Positions 49,508 through 60,170 of a stretch of DNA of 64,000 nt are shown here, piece after piece (position 1 is the first letter of the stretch; each line of letters opens with the position of its first letter). The stretch is from Micrococcus sp023147585. Its GTDB lineage: Bacteria > Actinomycetota > Actinomycetes > Actinomycetales > Micrococcaceae. Below the pieces are notes generated by a model. That model worked only from the letters and a program-made list of their open reading frames with translations, made no database searches and was not told the origin of the DNA. Both the position numbers and the translations under genes were made by a program. The DNA lies in assembly GCF_044872765.1 (NCBI RefSeq), contig NZ_CP085253.1:868001-932000 (forward strand), given 5' to 3'.

Positions 49508-51487
49508 ATGACCGAGAACACCACCCCTGACACCGCCCAGACCGCCGCGGACGACGTCGACCCCGCGGTCGCCGAGATCGCCCGCGAGACGCTCACCGAG
49601 GACACCGTCCCGGCGGCCCCCGAGCAGACCTTCGCCGACTTCGGCGTGCACCCCGCCATGGTGGAGGCCCTCGAGGGCAAGGGGATCGTGCACCCCTTCC
49701 CCATCCAGTCGATGACCCTGCCCGTGGCCCTCGGCGGCCACGACATCATCGGCCAGGCCAAGACCGGCACGGGCAAGACCCTGGGCTTCGGCCTGCCGGC
49801 GCTGCAGCGCGCCATCGGCCCGGGCGAGCCCGGTTGGGACAGGCTGGAGGCCGCGGGCACCGCCGGCGCCCCGCAGGCTCTGATCGTGGCCCCCACCCGC
49901 GAGCTCGCCGTCCAGGTGGCCGGAGACCTCGTGTTCGCCGCGTCGAAGCGGCCCGTGCGCATCGCCACCATCTACGGCGGCCGCGCCTACGAGCCGCAGA
50001 TCGAGGAGCTGCAGCGCGGCGTCGAGGTCGTCGTCGGCACCCCCGGCCGCCTGATCGACCTGCTGCGCCAGAAGCACCTGCGCCTGGACCACGTGAACAC
50101 GGTGGTGCTGGACGAGGCGGACGAGATGCTGGACCTCGGCTTCCTCCCGGACGTCGAGACCCTGCTCTCCGCGGTCCCGGGCAAGCGCCAGACCATGCTG
50201 TTCTCGGCCACCATGCCCGGCCCCGTCGTCGCCATGGCGCGCCGCTACATGACGCAGCCGACCCACATCCGCGCCTCCGACGGCGAGGACGAGGGCCTGA
50301 CGAAGAAGGACATCCGCCAGCTCGTCTACCGCGCGCACCACATGGACAAGGACGAGCTCGTGGCCCGCGCGCTGCAGGCGAACGGCCGCGGCCGCACCAT
50401 CATCTTCACGCGCACCAAGCGCACCGCCGCCCGCGTGGCGGACGAGCTGGTCTCCCGCGGCTTCGCCGCCGGTCCGCTGCACGGCGACCTGGGCCAGGGC
50501 GCCCGCGAGCAGGCGCTGCGCGCATTCCGCAACGGCAAGGTGGACATCCTCGTGGCCACCGACGTCGCCGCGCGCGGCATCGACGTGGACGACGTGACCC
50601 ACGTGTTCAACTTCCAGGCCCCCGAGGACGAGAAGACCTACGTGCACCGCGTGGGCCGCACCGGCCGTGCAGGGCACAAGGGCATCGCCGTGACCCTCGT
50701 GGACTGGGACGACCTGCCGCGCTGGAAGCTGATCGACAAGGCCCTGGGCCTGGGCCAGCCCGAGCCGCCGGAGACCTACTCCTCCTCCCCGTGGCTGTTC
50801 GAGGACCTCGACATCCCCAAGGGCACCAAGGGCCGCCTGCCCAAGGACAAGCGCACCCTCGAGGGCCTGAGCGGCGAGCGCCTCGAGGACCTCGGCGGTC
50901 CTGAGTCCACGCCCCGCGCGGGCCGCGGCGGGGACCGCGAGCGCGGCGGACGCGACGGCGCCCGCGAGGGCGGTCGAGGCCGTGGCGCCCGGGACGAGGA
51001 CCGCAACCGCGGCGGCCGGGACGGCGAGCGTGGTGGCCGTGACGCCGAGCGGGAGGGCTCCCGCGACGGCGGCCGTGGTCGAGGACGCGGTCGGGGCGGG
51101 CGTCCCTCCGCGGGCGCCGCGGTGAACGGGCGCCCCGCCGAGGGCCGCGCGGACGAGCGCCCCCGCCCCGAGCAGGCGGAGCAGAAGGCCTCGCGCTCCG
51201 CGGATCGCGCGCCCCGCGCCGAGCGCGTCGAGAGCCCCGCTCGTGCTGAGCGGTCCGAGCGCGCCCCGCGCACGGAGGGCACCGGCCGCCGGGCCGAGTC
51301 GCGGTCCGAGGGCCGTGCGGAGCGCCCCGCGGCGGAGGCCGCGGCTCCCCGTTCCGCGGGCACCGAGCGTGCCCCGCGCACGGAGCGCGCCGAGCGGCGC
51401 GCGGAGGGCACGAGCGACCGTCACGCCCGCCGCCGCGAGCGCAGCCGCGCCCGCATGGAGGCCCGCAAGCGCGGCACCACGCGCTGA
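49508..51487 (+). CDS. DEAD-box ATP-dependent RNA helicase with long RG/RD-rich tail
   Basis: A 659-residue helicase. The core has the Q-motif phenylalanine and PFPIQSMTLP, motif I AKTGTGKT, Ia PTRELAVQ, GTPGRL, motif II VLDEADEML, III SATMPG, VATDVAARGID and motif VI HRVGRTGRAG. The final 210 residues are a low-complexity basic tail rich in RGG, GRGRG and RAERSER units, typical of RNA-binding extensions in CsdA/DeaD-like proteins, which aid ribosome assembly and cold adaptation. The ATG at 49508 is the first with family similarity. Confidence 0.93.
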   Translation: MTENTTPDTAQTAADDVDPAVAEIARETLTEDTVPAAPEQTFADFGVHPAMVEALEGKGIVHPFPIQSMTLPVALGGHDIIGQAKTGTGKTLGFGLPALQRAIGPGEPGWDRLEAAGTAGAPQALIVAPTRELAVQVAGDLVFAASKRPVRIATIYGGRAYEPQIEELQRGVEVVVGTPGRLIDLLRQKHLRLDHVNTVVLDEADEMLDLGFLPDVETLLSAVPGKRQTMLFSATMPGPVVAMARRYMTQPTHIRASDGEDEGLTKKDIRQLVYRAHHMDKDELVARALQANGRGRTIIFTRTKRTAARVADELVSRGFAAGPLHGDLGQGAREQALRAFRNGKVDILVATDVAARGIDVDDVTHVFNFQAPEDEKTYVHRVGRTGRAGHKGIAVTLVDWDDLPRWKLIDKALGLGQPEPPETYSSSPWLFEDLDIPKGTKGRLPKDKRTLEGLSGERLEDLGGPESTPRAGRGGDRERGGRDGAREGGRGRGARDEDRNRGGRDGERGGRDAEREGSRDGGRGRGRGRGGRPSAGAAVNGRPAEGRADERPRPEQAEQKASRSADRAPRAERVESPARAERSERAPRTEGTGRRAESRSEGRAERPAAEAAAPRSAGTERAPRTERAERRAEGTSDRHARRRERSRARMEARKRGTTR

Positions 51488-51525
51488 GCCTCCCCGCCCG
51501 GCTCCGCAGCGCTCGTGGCGCCCCC

Positions 51526-51566
51526 GCGACCCCTCCGACGGCCGATCCGGCGCGCGGAGGGGTCGC
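51526..51566. terminator. Hairpin terminator between the convergent helicase and PHP genes
   Basis: A perfect 12-bp stem (GCGACCCCTCCG with CGGAGGGGTCGC) around a 17-nt loop, 38 nt after the helicase stop and 63 nt from the PHP stop. It can serve both directions. No T-run is present. Confidence 0.75.
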
Positions 51567-51629
51567 TGCGGCTCCAGGGTCGATCACGGGTGCGGCCGGG
51601 GCCCCGGGAGTGAGAAGGGACGGTCGGGC

Positions 51630-52481
51630 TCACCCCCGCACGACGGCGGCGCCGGTCCCCTGCCGCTCGATCTCGGCGAGGACGTCCTCGCCGGTCGTGA
51701 ACTCGCCGATCAGGTTGGGCTTGCCGGCCCCGTGGTAGTCCGAGGAGCCCGTGACGATGAGGCCGTGGCGGTCCGCGAGCTCCCGCAGCCACGCGCGCTC
51801 CGGCTCGGGGTTGTCCCGGTGGTCGGCCTCGAGGCCGGCCAGGCCCGCCTCGATCATGGACTCGATGACCTCCACGCCCACCACCCGGCCGCGCATCGTC
51901 GCCCGCGGGTGGGCGAACACGGGCACGCCGCCCGCACCTCGGATGAGCTCGACGGCGACCGCCGGGTCCGGGGCGTGGTGCGGCACGTAGTACTTGGAGC
52001 GGCCGGTCAGGATCGTGGCGAACGCCGCGGAGCGGTCCGGAACCACGCCGAGGGTGACGAGCGCGTCGGCCAGGTGGGGGCGGCCGATCGTGGCGCCCTC
52101 CGCCGCGTGCTCCTGCACGAGCTCCCACGTGAGGGGGTAGTCCTCCCCCAGCCGTGCAGCCATCTCCTGCGCCCGCGTGAGGCGCGCCGAGCGCGCGGCC
52201 GTGAGCTCGCGCAGCAGGGTCGGGTCCTCGGGGTCGTGGAGGTAGGCGAGCAGGTGCACGCTCGTGCCGTCGGCGGCCATGCAGGACATCTCCATGCCGG
52301 GGACGAACGTGAGTCCCTCCTCGAGCGCCGCCTGCGCGGCCTCGGCCCAGCCGGAGGCCGTGTCATGATCGGTGAGGGCCAGTCCGTCCAGGCCTGCGCG
52401 GGCCGCGGCCCGCACCACGTCGGCGGGCGGCTGGGTGCCGTCGGACTCCGTGGAGTGGGTGTGCAGGTCATAGCGCGCCAT
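51630..52481 (-). CDS. PHP-domain metal-dependent phosphoesterase
   Basis: A 283-residue PHP protein. Metal-binding motifs are YDLHTHSTESDG at the N terminus, LALTDHDTASGW, GMEMSC, FAHPRA and SSDYHGAGKP, the full set of histidines and aspartates for a trinuclear site. Related stand-alone PHP proteins (YciV/RnmA, TrpH type) hydrolyse short oligoribonucleotides or 3',5'-bisphosphonucleotides; which applies here is uncertain. The ATG follows TACGCT by 8 nt on the minus strand. It is divergent from aminopeptidase P with 35 nt between start codons. Confidence 0.88.
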   Translation of the reverse strand: MARYDLHTHSTESDGTQPPADVVRAAARAGLDGLALTDHDTASGWAEAAQAALEEGLTFVPGMEMSCMAADGTSVHLLAYLHDPEDPTLLRELTAARSARLTRAQEMAARLGEDYPLTWELVQEHAAEGATIGRPHLADALVTLGVVPDRSAAFATILTGRSKYYVPHHAPDPAVAVELIRGAGGVPVFAHPRATMRGRVVGVEVIESMIEAGLAGLEADHRDNPEPERAWLRELADRHGLIVTGSSDYHGAGKPNLIGEFTTGEDVLAEIERQGTGAAVVRG

Positions 52482-52516
52482 GAGTCCCCAGCGTAGGCGG
52501 TGCCATGATGGTGGGC

Positions 52517-54088
52517 ATGACCGACTCCGCACAGCACCCCGCCGACCCTGCTCCCGAGGGCGGTCCCGCCGCCGAGACCAGCCCGGCCCCCCAGCCCCTG
52601 GCCGAGCGAGTGGAGAACCGCTCCCAGCGCCCCAGCTCGGACGCCTTCCGCGCCTTCATGGCCTCGGGCTGGGCGCCCGCCTCACAGGACCTGCCCGCCG
52701 CCGACGCCGTGGCCCCCCACGCCGCGCGCCGCCGCGCCGCACTCTCCGCCCGCTTCCCCGGCGAGCGCCTCGTGGTGCCCGCGGGCCGGCTCAAGGTCCG
52801 CTCCAACGACACCGACTACCGCTTCCGGGCACACTCCGCGTTCGCGCACCTCACGGGCCTGGGCGTGGACCACGAGCCGGATGCCGTGCTCATCCTCGAG
52901 CCCACGGACCCCGGGGTGGGCGACGACGGGGCCGACCACGAGGCCACCCTGTACTTCCGCCCCCTCGCGGGGCGCGACTCGGAGCAGTTCTACGCCGACC
53001 CCCGCGCGGGCGAGTTCTGGATCGGACCCCGGCCCACCCTGGCGGAGATGGCCGCCCGCACCGGGCTGCGCACCGCCGGCCTCGAGGAGCTCGAGTCGGC
53101 CCTGACCAAGGACGCCGGGCAGGGGCAGGTCCGCCTGCTGGCCGAGTCCGACCTCGACGTGGACGCCCAGGTGGCCGCCGCCCGCACCGCGGCCGGCCAG
53201 GACCCCGCGGCCGCCCAGGCCGCCGACGTCGAGCTCGTCGAGTTCTGCTCCGAGCTGCGCCTCGTGAAGGACGAGTGGGAGGTCGACCGCATGCGCGCCT
53301 CGGTGGCCGCCACGATCGCCGGCTTCGAGGACGTCGTCCGCGCCCTGCCGCGCGCGGTGGGCCACCGCCGCGGAGAGCGCGTCGTGGAGGGCGCCTTCTT
53401 CGCCCGCGCCCGCGAGGAGGGCAACGACCTCGGCTACGACACGATCGCCGCCGCCGGGAACAACGCCACCGTGCTCCACTGGATCCGCAACACCGGGGAG
53501 GTCCGCGACGGCGACCTCCTGCTCCTGGACGCGGGCGTGGAGGACGACTCCCTCTACACCGCGGACATCACCCGCACCCTCCCGGTGAACGGGGCCTACA
53601 CGGAGGTGCAGCGCCGCGTGTACCAGGCCGTGCTGGACGCCGCCGACGCCGCGTTCGCCATCGTGAAGCCGGGCATCCGCTTCCGCGAGATCCACGCGGA
53701 GGCCATGCGCGTCCTCGTGGATCGCCTCTCCGCGTGGGGCCTGCTGCCGGTCTCCGCCGAGGAGGCGCTGTCCGAGGAGGGCCAGCACCACCGCCGCTGG
53801 ATGCCGCACGGCACCTCCCACCACCTCGGCCTGGACGTGCACGACTGCGCGCAGGCCAAGCGGGAGCTCTACCTCGACGGCGTGCTCGAGCCGGGCATGG
53901 TGTTCACGATCGAGCCGGGGCTGTACTTCAAGGCCGAGGACCTCGCGATCCCGGAGGAGTACCGCGGGATCGGCGTGCGGATCGAGGACGACGTCCTCGT
54001 CACGCAGGACGGCGCGGAGAACCTCTCCGCCGCCCTGCCCCGCGCCCCCGAGGACGTGGAGGCCTGGATGGCGCGCCTCCAGGGGTGA
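52517..54088 (+). CDS. pepP: Xaa-Pro aminopeptidase (aminopeptidase P family)
   Basis: A 523-residue metallopeptidase removing N-terminal residues before proline. The N-terminal creatinase-like domain is followed by the pita-bread catalytic domain, with metal ligands in LLLDAGVEDDSLYTADITRT (two Asp), GTSHHLGLDVHD (His), FTIEPGLYF (Glu) and GVRIEDDVLVT (Glu). A 45-residue acidic/proline-rich N-terminal extension precedes the domain. The ATG at 52517 was chosen over one four codons upstream by length and context. Confidence 0.93.
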   Translation: MTDSAQHPADPAPEGGPAAETSPAPQPLAERVENRSQRPSSDAFRAFMASGWAPASQDLPAADAVAPHAARRRAALSARFPGERLVVPAGRLKVRSNDTDYRFRAHSAFAHLTGLGVDHEPDAVLILEPTDPGVGDDGADHEATLYFRPLAGRDSEQFYADPRAGEFWIGPRPTLAEMAARTGLRTAGLEELESALTKDAGQGQVRLLAESDLDVDAQVAAARTAAGQDPAAAQAADVELVEFCSELRLVKDEWEVDRMRASVAATIAGFEDVVRALPRAVGHRRGERVVEGAFFARAREEGNDLGYDTIAAAGNNATVLHWIRNTGEVRDGDLLLLDAGVEDDSLYTADITRTLPVNGAYTEVQRRVYQAVLDAADAAFAIVKPGIRFREIHAEAMRVLVDRLSAWGLLPVSAEEALSEEGQHHRRWMPHGTSHHLGLDVHDCAQAKRELYLDGVLEPGMVFTIEPGLYFKAEDLAIPEEYRGIGVRIEDDVLVTQDGAENLSAALPRAPEDVEAWMARLQG

Positions 54089-54121
54089 TCGGCGCGGGGG
54101 GCTCTGGCTAGGCTCGCGGGC

Positions 54122-55939
54122 ATGACCGCCCACCTCGTCTCCGAGCTCACCGACCTGCGGGAACGCCTCCTCGACGCCGAGGCCGAGCACGCCGCCCTCA
54201 TCGAGCGCGTGCGCGAGCGCCACCGGCCCTCCGCCCGCAACCTCGTGCACTACGTGGCCCTGCGCGGCACGGACCTGCGCCCCCTCCAGGACGCGCTCAG
54301 CGAGGTGGGGCTCTCCTCCCTCGGGCGCATGGAGGCGGGGGTGCTCGGCCACCTGGACGCGGTGCTCCGCGCGGTCCGCGCGGTCCGCGCGCTGGACGGC
54401 GCGCCTGCGGCCGAGCCCGACGACGGCGCGCCGTCCGCGCTCACCCCCGCCGTGGGGCGGGAGATCCTCGAGCGCAACGCGAACGCCCTGCTGGGCCCGA
54501 TGCGCCAGGACCGGCAGACCCGCGTGATGGTCACCATGCCGAGCGAGGCCGCCACGGACCCGGAGCTGGTGCGCGGCATGGCGGCGGCGGGCATGGACCT
54601 GGCCCGCGTGAACTGCGCCCACGACGGGGAGGACGCGTGGGCCGCCATGATCGACACGCTGCGCGGCCTCGGCTCGGAGGAGCGCCCCGCACCGCGCGTC
54701 GCGATGGACCTGGCCGGGCCCAAGCTGCGCACGGGCCCGCTCGAGCCGGGGCCGCGGGTGCTCAAGGTGAAGCCCTCGCGCGACGACGGCGGCCAGGTCC
54801 TGGAGCCGTCCCGGGTGTGGCTCGGCGCCGCTTCGGACGGGGCCGGGGAGCACCCGGCGGGGGACGGCGTCGTCGTGCCCCTGCAGGACCCGGACGTGCA
54901 GGTGCTGGCCGCCCTCGAGCCGGGCGACGAGGTGGACCTGAAGGACGCGCGCGGATCCCGCCGCACGCTGATGGTGGAGCGCGTGAGCGGCGCCGGACTG
55001 CTCGTGAGCACGGTCCGCACCGTGTACTGGGAGACCGGCATGCGGGTGGACACCCCGCACGGGCCCCTCACGGTCGGCGAACTGCCCCCGCTCGAGCAGA
55101 GCATGCGGGTGCAGGTGGGCGAGGACGTGGTGCTCACCCGCTCGATGCAGGCGCGCCCCGCCGTCGCCGCCCCGCCCTACCGCATCGGCTGCTCCCTCGA
55201 GCAGGCCTTCCGGGACGTCTCCGTGGGCGAGCGGGTGTGGATCGACGACGGCCGGATCGGCGGCGAGGTGACCGCCAACGACGGCGAGGAGATCACCCTG
55301 ACGGTCACGAACGCCGGGCCGGCGGGCGCCAAGCTGAAGGCCGAGAAGGGGATCAACTTCCCCGACACCGCCCTCGAGATCCCCGCGCTCACGGCGGAGG
55401 ACCTCTCCCACATCCCGTTCGTGGCCTCCCACGCGGACATGGTCAACATGTCGTTCGTGCGCTCGGCCGCCGACGTCGCCCGCCTCATCGAGGCGCTCGA
55501 GGAGCAGGACGCGAAGGACGTGGACGTCACCCTCAAGATCGAGACGGTGGCCGCGTTCGAGCAGCTGCCGCTCATGCTCCTGGAGGCCATGCGGTGGAAC
55601 GACGTGGGCGTGATGATCGCCCGCGGCGACCTCGCGGTGGAGGCCGGATTCGAGCGCATGGCCGAGCTCCAGGAGGAGATCCTGTGGCTCTGCGAGGCCG
55701 CCCACGTGCCCGCGATCTGGGCCACGCAGATCCTCGAGTCGCTGGCCAAGAAGGGCCTGCCCTCGCGCGCCGAGATCACCGACGCCGCGATGGCCCAGCG
55801 CGCGGAGGCCGCGATGCTGAACAAGGGCCCCTACATCGAGGACGCGATCACCTCGCTGGGCGACATCCTCGCCCGCATGGGCGGTCACACCCGCAAGAAG
55901 GGGGACATGCTGCGGCGGCTGGAGTCCTGGAGCCTCTGA
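54122..55939 (+). CDS. Pyruvate-kinase-like protein with N-terminal extension
   Basis: A 605-residue protein. Pyruvate kinase signatures are visible: VMVTMPSEAATDPELVRGMA with AGMDLARVNCAHD, MDLAGPKLRTG, VTLKIETVAAFEQLP, VGVMIARGDLAVE and IWATQILESLAKKG. A helical N-terminal domain of about 125 residues precedes them. The B domain is enlarged, and the usual C-terminal allosteric domain appears missing. It is unlikely to be the main pyruvate kinase; substrate and direction are uncertain. The ATG lies 7 nt after TAGGCT (leaderless). Confidence 0.75.
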   Translation: MTAHLVSELTDLRERLLDAEAEHAALIERVRERHRPSARNLVHYVALRGTDLRPLQDALSEVGLSSLGRMEAGVLGHLDAVLRAVRAVRALDGAPAAEPDDGAPSALTPAVGREILERNANALLGPMRQDRQTRVMVTMPSEAATDPELVRGMAAAGMDLARVNCAHDGEDAWAAMIDTLRGLGSEERPAPRVAMDLAGPKLRTGPLEPGPRVLKVKPSRDDGGQVLEPSRVWLGAASDGAGEHPAGDGVVVPLQDPDVQVLAALEPGDEVDLKDARGSRRTLMVERVSGAGLLVSTVRTVYWETGMRVDTPHGPLTVGELPPLEQSMRVQVGEDVVLTRSMQARPAVAAPPYRIGCSLEQAFRDVSVGERVWIDDGRIGGEVTANDGEEITLTVTNAGPAGAKLKAEKGINFPDTALEIPALTAEDLSHIPFVASHADMVNMSFVRSAADVARLIEALEEQDAKDVDVTLKIETVAAFEQLPLMLLEAMRWNDVGVMIARGDLAVEAGFERMAELQEEILWLCEAAHVPAIWATQILESLAKKGLPSRAEITDAAMAQRAEAAMLNKGPYIEDAITSLGDILARMGGHTRKKGDMLRRLESWSL

Positions 55940-55965
55940 ACGGGACGGCGGTCCCCCGACGACGA

Positions 55966-55993
55966 CGGCCCGGCCCCTCGGGGGACCGGGCCG
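55966..55993. terminator. Bidirectional hairpin terminator
   Basis: An 8-bp stem (CGGCCCGG with CCGGGCCG) continues into an inner CCCC/GGGG stem, 27 nt after the pyruvate-kinase-like stop and 20 nt from the convergent general-stress gene. Confidence 0.75.
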
Positions 55994-56012
55994 CGGTGTG
56001 CGGGGCGGCGCG

Positions 56013-56750
56013 TCAGGCGCGGTGGGAGCCGCCCTCGGCCGGAGGCTGCGGCCCGGGGCGGCCGCCGCGTGCCTCGATGAGGCGCGCGACCTCCTCGGGG
56101 GGCAGGCTCACGCCGTAGGAGCGGTCGAGGCCGGCCGGGGCCGCGGGCGTGCCGGCCGGGGCCGACGGAGCGGGCGTGCCGGCGTCGTGGTCCGCGGGAG
56201 CGGCCTGGTCCGGGGCCGCCGTGATGGGGGCCGGAGCCGCCGGCGCGGGGGCCGCCGGGGCCGGGCGGGCGGTGAGGCCGAGCTCCTGGCGGGCGCGCGC
56301 GGCGTGCTCGAAGGCGATCACGAGGTCGTAGCCGGCGGGCACCACGGCCTGCGAGGAGGCGAAGCCGTGCCGGCCCTTGCGCAGCGCGAACCCGATCACC
56401 CCGAACAGCAGCCACACGGCCAGGCCCAGCAGCGCCGAGGTGAGGATCTGGAGCGGCCCTCCCGACGGGTCCAGCAGGAGGAGGAACGCGCCGATCAGGG
56501 CGCCGAACATCAGGCCCCGCACGCCCGCCCCGAGCGCCACCTGCGCGTAGTTGAGGCGGCCGCGCACCCGCTCCACCACGCGCAGGTCCTTGCCGACGAT
56601 GGAGACGGCGCTGACCGGGAAGTCCGTGGCGGCCAGCCGGTCCACCTGCTCGCGCGCCTCGGTGTACGTGGAGTAGGTGGCCACGAGCTCTCCGCGGGGC
56701 AGGCCCGTGTCGCCGGATCCGGGGGCGGGGCTGGACATCATGAAGGACAT
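56013..56750 (-). CDS. General-stress-protein-17M-like membrane protein
   Basis: A 245-residue protein. The N-terminal domain (ELVATYSTYTEAREQVDRL ... VSIVGKDLRVVERV) resembles the YflT/GSP17M fold. Two transmembrane helices (about residues 78-95 and 103-122) follow, and then a long Ala/Pro-rich cytoplasmic tail. The role is unknown; similar proteins are stress-induced in Bacillus. It is divergent from the MgtE_N/CBS protein gene, which may hint at a shared membrane-stress or ion context. Confidence 0.75.
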   Translation of the reverse strand: MSFMMSSPAPGSGDTGLPRGELVATYSTYTEAREQVDRLAATDFPVSAVSIVGKDLRVVERVRGRLNYAQVALGAGVRGLMFGALIGAFLLLLDPSGGPLQILTSALLGLAVWLLFGVIGFALRKGRHGFASSQAVVPAGYDLVIAFEHAARARQELGLTARPAPAAPAPAAPAPITAAPDQAAPADHDAGTPAPSAPAGTPAAPAGLDRSYGVSLPPEEVARLIEARGGRPGPQPPAEGGSHRA

Positions 56751-56853
56751 GTCCCCATTGTGCCTGGCCGCGGGCGCGGAGGCCCGGGAGTCCGCCCATT
56801 GCGGACACCCGCCCCACCGGGCGGGCGCGGAGAGGACCCACTAGGCTGGCCCG

Positions 56854-58116
56854 GTGAACTCCCCCAAGATCTTCGTGGCCCGCCTGCTGGGCCTGGACGT
56901 GTTCGACCCGCTGGGCGACCGTCTGGGCCGGCTGCGCGACGTCGTGGTCCTGGACCGGGGCGGGGTCGCCACCCCCGTGGCCACCGGCCTGGTGATCGAG
57001 GTCCCCGGCAAGAAGCGCGTCTTCGTGCCCATGACCCGTGTGACCTCCATGGACTCGGGCCAGATCATCACCACGGGCCTCATCAACCTGCGCCGCTTCT
57101 CCCGCCGCGGCGGGGAGCAGACCGTCGCGGGCGACCTCTTCGACCGGCGCGTGCGCCTCACGGACGGCTCGGGCGAGGCCGTCCTCGAGGACATCGGGCT
57201 GGAGCAGCAGCGCAACGGCGACTGGCTCGTCTCGGACATGTACGTCCTGCGCCCCACGGGCCGCGGCGCCTTCGGCCGCCCGCGGGGAGAGCACCTGCTC
57301 CTCACGTGGGACGAGGCCCGCTGGGCCGGGCAGGCCGAGCCGCAGGGGGCCACGAGCTTCGTGGCCGCCCACGAGGACCTCAAGGCCGCCGACCTCGCGG
57401 ACATGATGCACGAGATGCCGGAGAAGCGCCGCGTGGAGGTCGCCAACGAGCTCCAGGACGAGCGCCTCGCGGACGTCCTCCAGGAGCTGCCCGACGACGA
57501 CCAGGTCCAGATCCTCTCCCACCTGGACATCGAGCGCGCCGCGGACGTCCTCGAGGAGATGGACCCCGACGACGCCGCGGACCTCCTCCACGAGCTGCCC
57601 GACTCCCAGCAGGAGCTGCTCCTGGAGCTCATGGAGCCCGAGGACGCCGAGGACGTGCGCCGCCTGCTCGAGTACGAGGAGGACACGGCCGGCTCCGTCA
57701 TGACGCCCGTGCCCGTGATCCTCCCGCCCGAGGCGACCGTGGCCGAGGCCATGGCCACCATCCGGCAGCACGAGATCTCCCCCGCGCTCGCCTCCCTCGT
57801 GATCGTGGCCCGCCCGCCGCTGGAGACGCCCACGGGACGGTTCCTGGGCGTCGTGCACTTCCAGCGCCTCCTGCGGTACCCGCCGCCCGAGGCGATCGGC
57901 AACATCATGGACAAGGACCTCGAGCCGGTCTCCGACCTGGCCCCGCTGGCCCACGTCACCCGCGAGCTGGCCACGTACAACCTGACGTCCATCCCCGTGG
58001 TCAACGCCCAGCACCGCGTGGTGGGCGCCGTGAGCGTGGACGACGTCCTCGACCACATCCTCCCGGACGACTGGCGCGCGATGGACCCGGACGACCATCC
58101 GGCCGCCGCCGGCTGA
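56854..58116 (+). CDS. MgtE_N and CBS domain protein with PRC-barrel-like N terminus
   Basis: A 420-residue cytoplasmic protein. Residues 1-150 contain two PRC-barrel-like repeats (VARLLGLDVFDPLGDRLG). An MgtE intracellular N domain of repeated helices follows (LADMMHEMPEKRRVEV, LADVLQELPDDDQVQIL, AADLLHELPD), then a CBS pair (AGSVMTPVPVILPPEATV and VDDVLDHIL). It looks like the magnesium-sensing part of MgtE without the membrane channel. The GTG at 56854 follows TAGGCT by 6 nt. The DUF1003 gene lies 60 nt downstream; the two are very often paired in actinobacteria. Confidence 0.88.
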   Translation: MNSPKIFVARLLGLDVFDPLGDRLGRLRDVVVLDRGGVATPVATGLVIEVPGKKRVFVPMTRVTSMDSGQIITTGLINLRRFSRRGGEQTVAGDLFDRRVRLTDGSGEAVLEDIGLEQQRNGDWLVSDMYVLRPTGRGAFGRPRGEHLLLTWDEARWAGQAEPQGATSFVAAHEDLKAADLADMMHEMPEKRRVEVANELQDERLADVLQELPDDDQVQILSHLDIERAADVLEEMDPDDAADLLHELPDSQQELLLELMEPEDAEDVRRLLEYEEDTAGSVMTPVPVILPPEATVAEAMATIRQHEISPALASLVIVARPPLETPTGRFLGVVHFQRLLRYPPPEAIGNIMDKDLEPVSDLAPLAHVTRELATYNLTSIPVVNAQHRVVGAVSVDDVLDHILPDDWRAMDPDDHPAAAG

Positions 58117-58176
58117 CCCCTCCCGCACCACCCCCCGAACCGCATCGACCGCACGGACCGCACCGAAGGAGTGAGC

Positions 58177-58985
58177 ATGTCGCAGACCACGAGGGAGCCT
58201 CGCGAGACCCGGGGCACGGGCCTGGACACGCCGCTGAGCGCGCGCCGACGCCGAGTGCCCCGCTTCAGCCCCAACCCGGACGCCTTCGGGGAGGCCACCG
58301 AGGGCATCGCCCGGTTCATGGGCACGCCGCAGTTCCTCGTGTGGATGACCCTGTTCTGCCTCCTGTGGGTCGGCTGGAACAGCTACGGGCCCGAGGGCCT
58401 GCGCTTCGACTCCGCGGCCCTGGGCTTCACCGCGCTGACCCTCATGCTCTCGCTCCAGGCCTCGTACGCGGCCCCTCTCCTCCTCCTCGCCCAGAACCGC
58501 CAGGACGACCGGGACAAGGTGTCCATGCGCGAGGACCGCGACCGGGCCGAGCGGAACCTCGCGGACACGGAGTACCTCACGCGGGAGATCTCGGGCCTGC
58601 GCATCGCGCTGCAGGACGTGGCCACCCGCGACTTCGTCCGGGGCGAGCTGCGCGGCGTGCACGAGGACCTGATCGGCGAGCTGCGCGAGTCCCTCCGCGA
58701 AGAGCTCCGCGCCGAGATGCGCGCGGACCTGCTCTCCCCCGCCTCGGACGGCGGGGACGCCGCCGGCTCCGTGAAGAAGGCGAAGAAGAAGAAGTCCCGG
58801 GACCGCGACGGCGGCGCGCGGCCCGGCGGGGACGCCGACGACGCCCAGACCACCACGCTCGCGATCATCGCGGCCCAGGAGGCCGCCGAGGAGGCCGCCG
58901 CTCGCGTCCGGGAGGGCGACGCCGCCCCCGGCCCGGACGCGACCGGCCCGAGCGCCACCGGATCGACCGCGGCGGACGGACGGCG

Positions 58986-58989
<4 letters not shown>
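58177..58989 (+). CDS. DUF1003 membrane protein
   Basis: A 270-residue protein. The DUF1003 core has ARFMGTPQFLVWMTLFCLLWVGWN and a second helix LTLMLSLQASYAAPLLLLAQNRQ, followed by a charged DRDKVSMREDRDRAERN segment. The second half is a coiled coil and a basic Lys-rich patch with a disordered tail. An AAGGAG ribosome-binding site 5 nt ahead supports the ATG at 58177 over the GTG at 58171. Its stop overlaps the Mrp start by 4 nt. Function is unknown. Confidence 0.85.
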
Positions 58990-60149
<1,160 letters not shown>

Positions 60150-60170
60150 GCGCCGGGATCAGCGCGGCGA

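Noticed and set aside
52682..55888. 1068-codon minus-strand open frame opposite aminopeptidase P and the pyruvate-kinase-like gene
   Set aside because: His/Arg/Gly-rich translation with no domain; opposite two well-supported genes.
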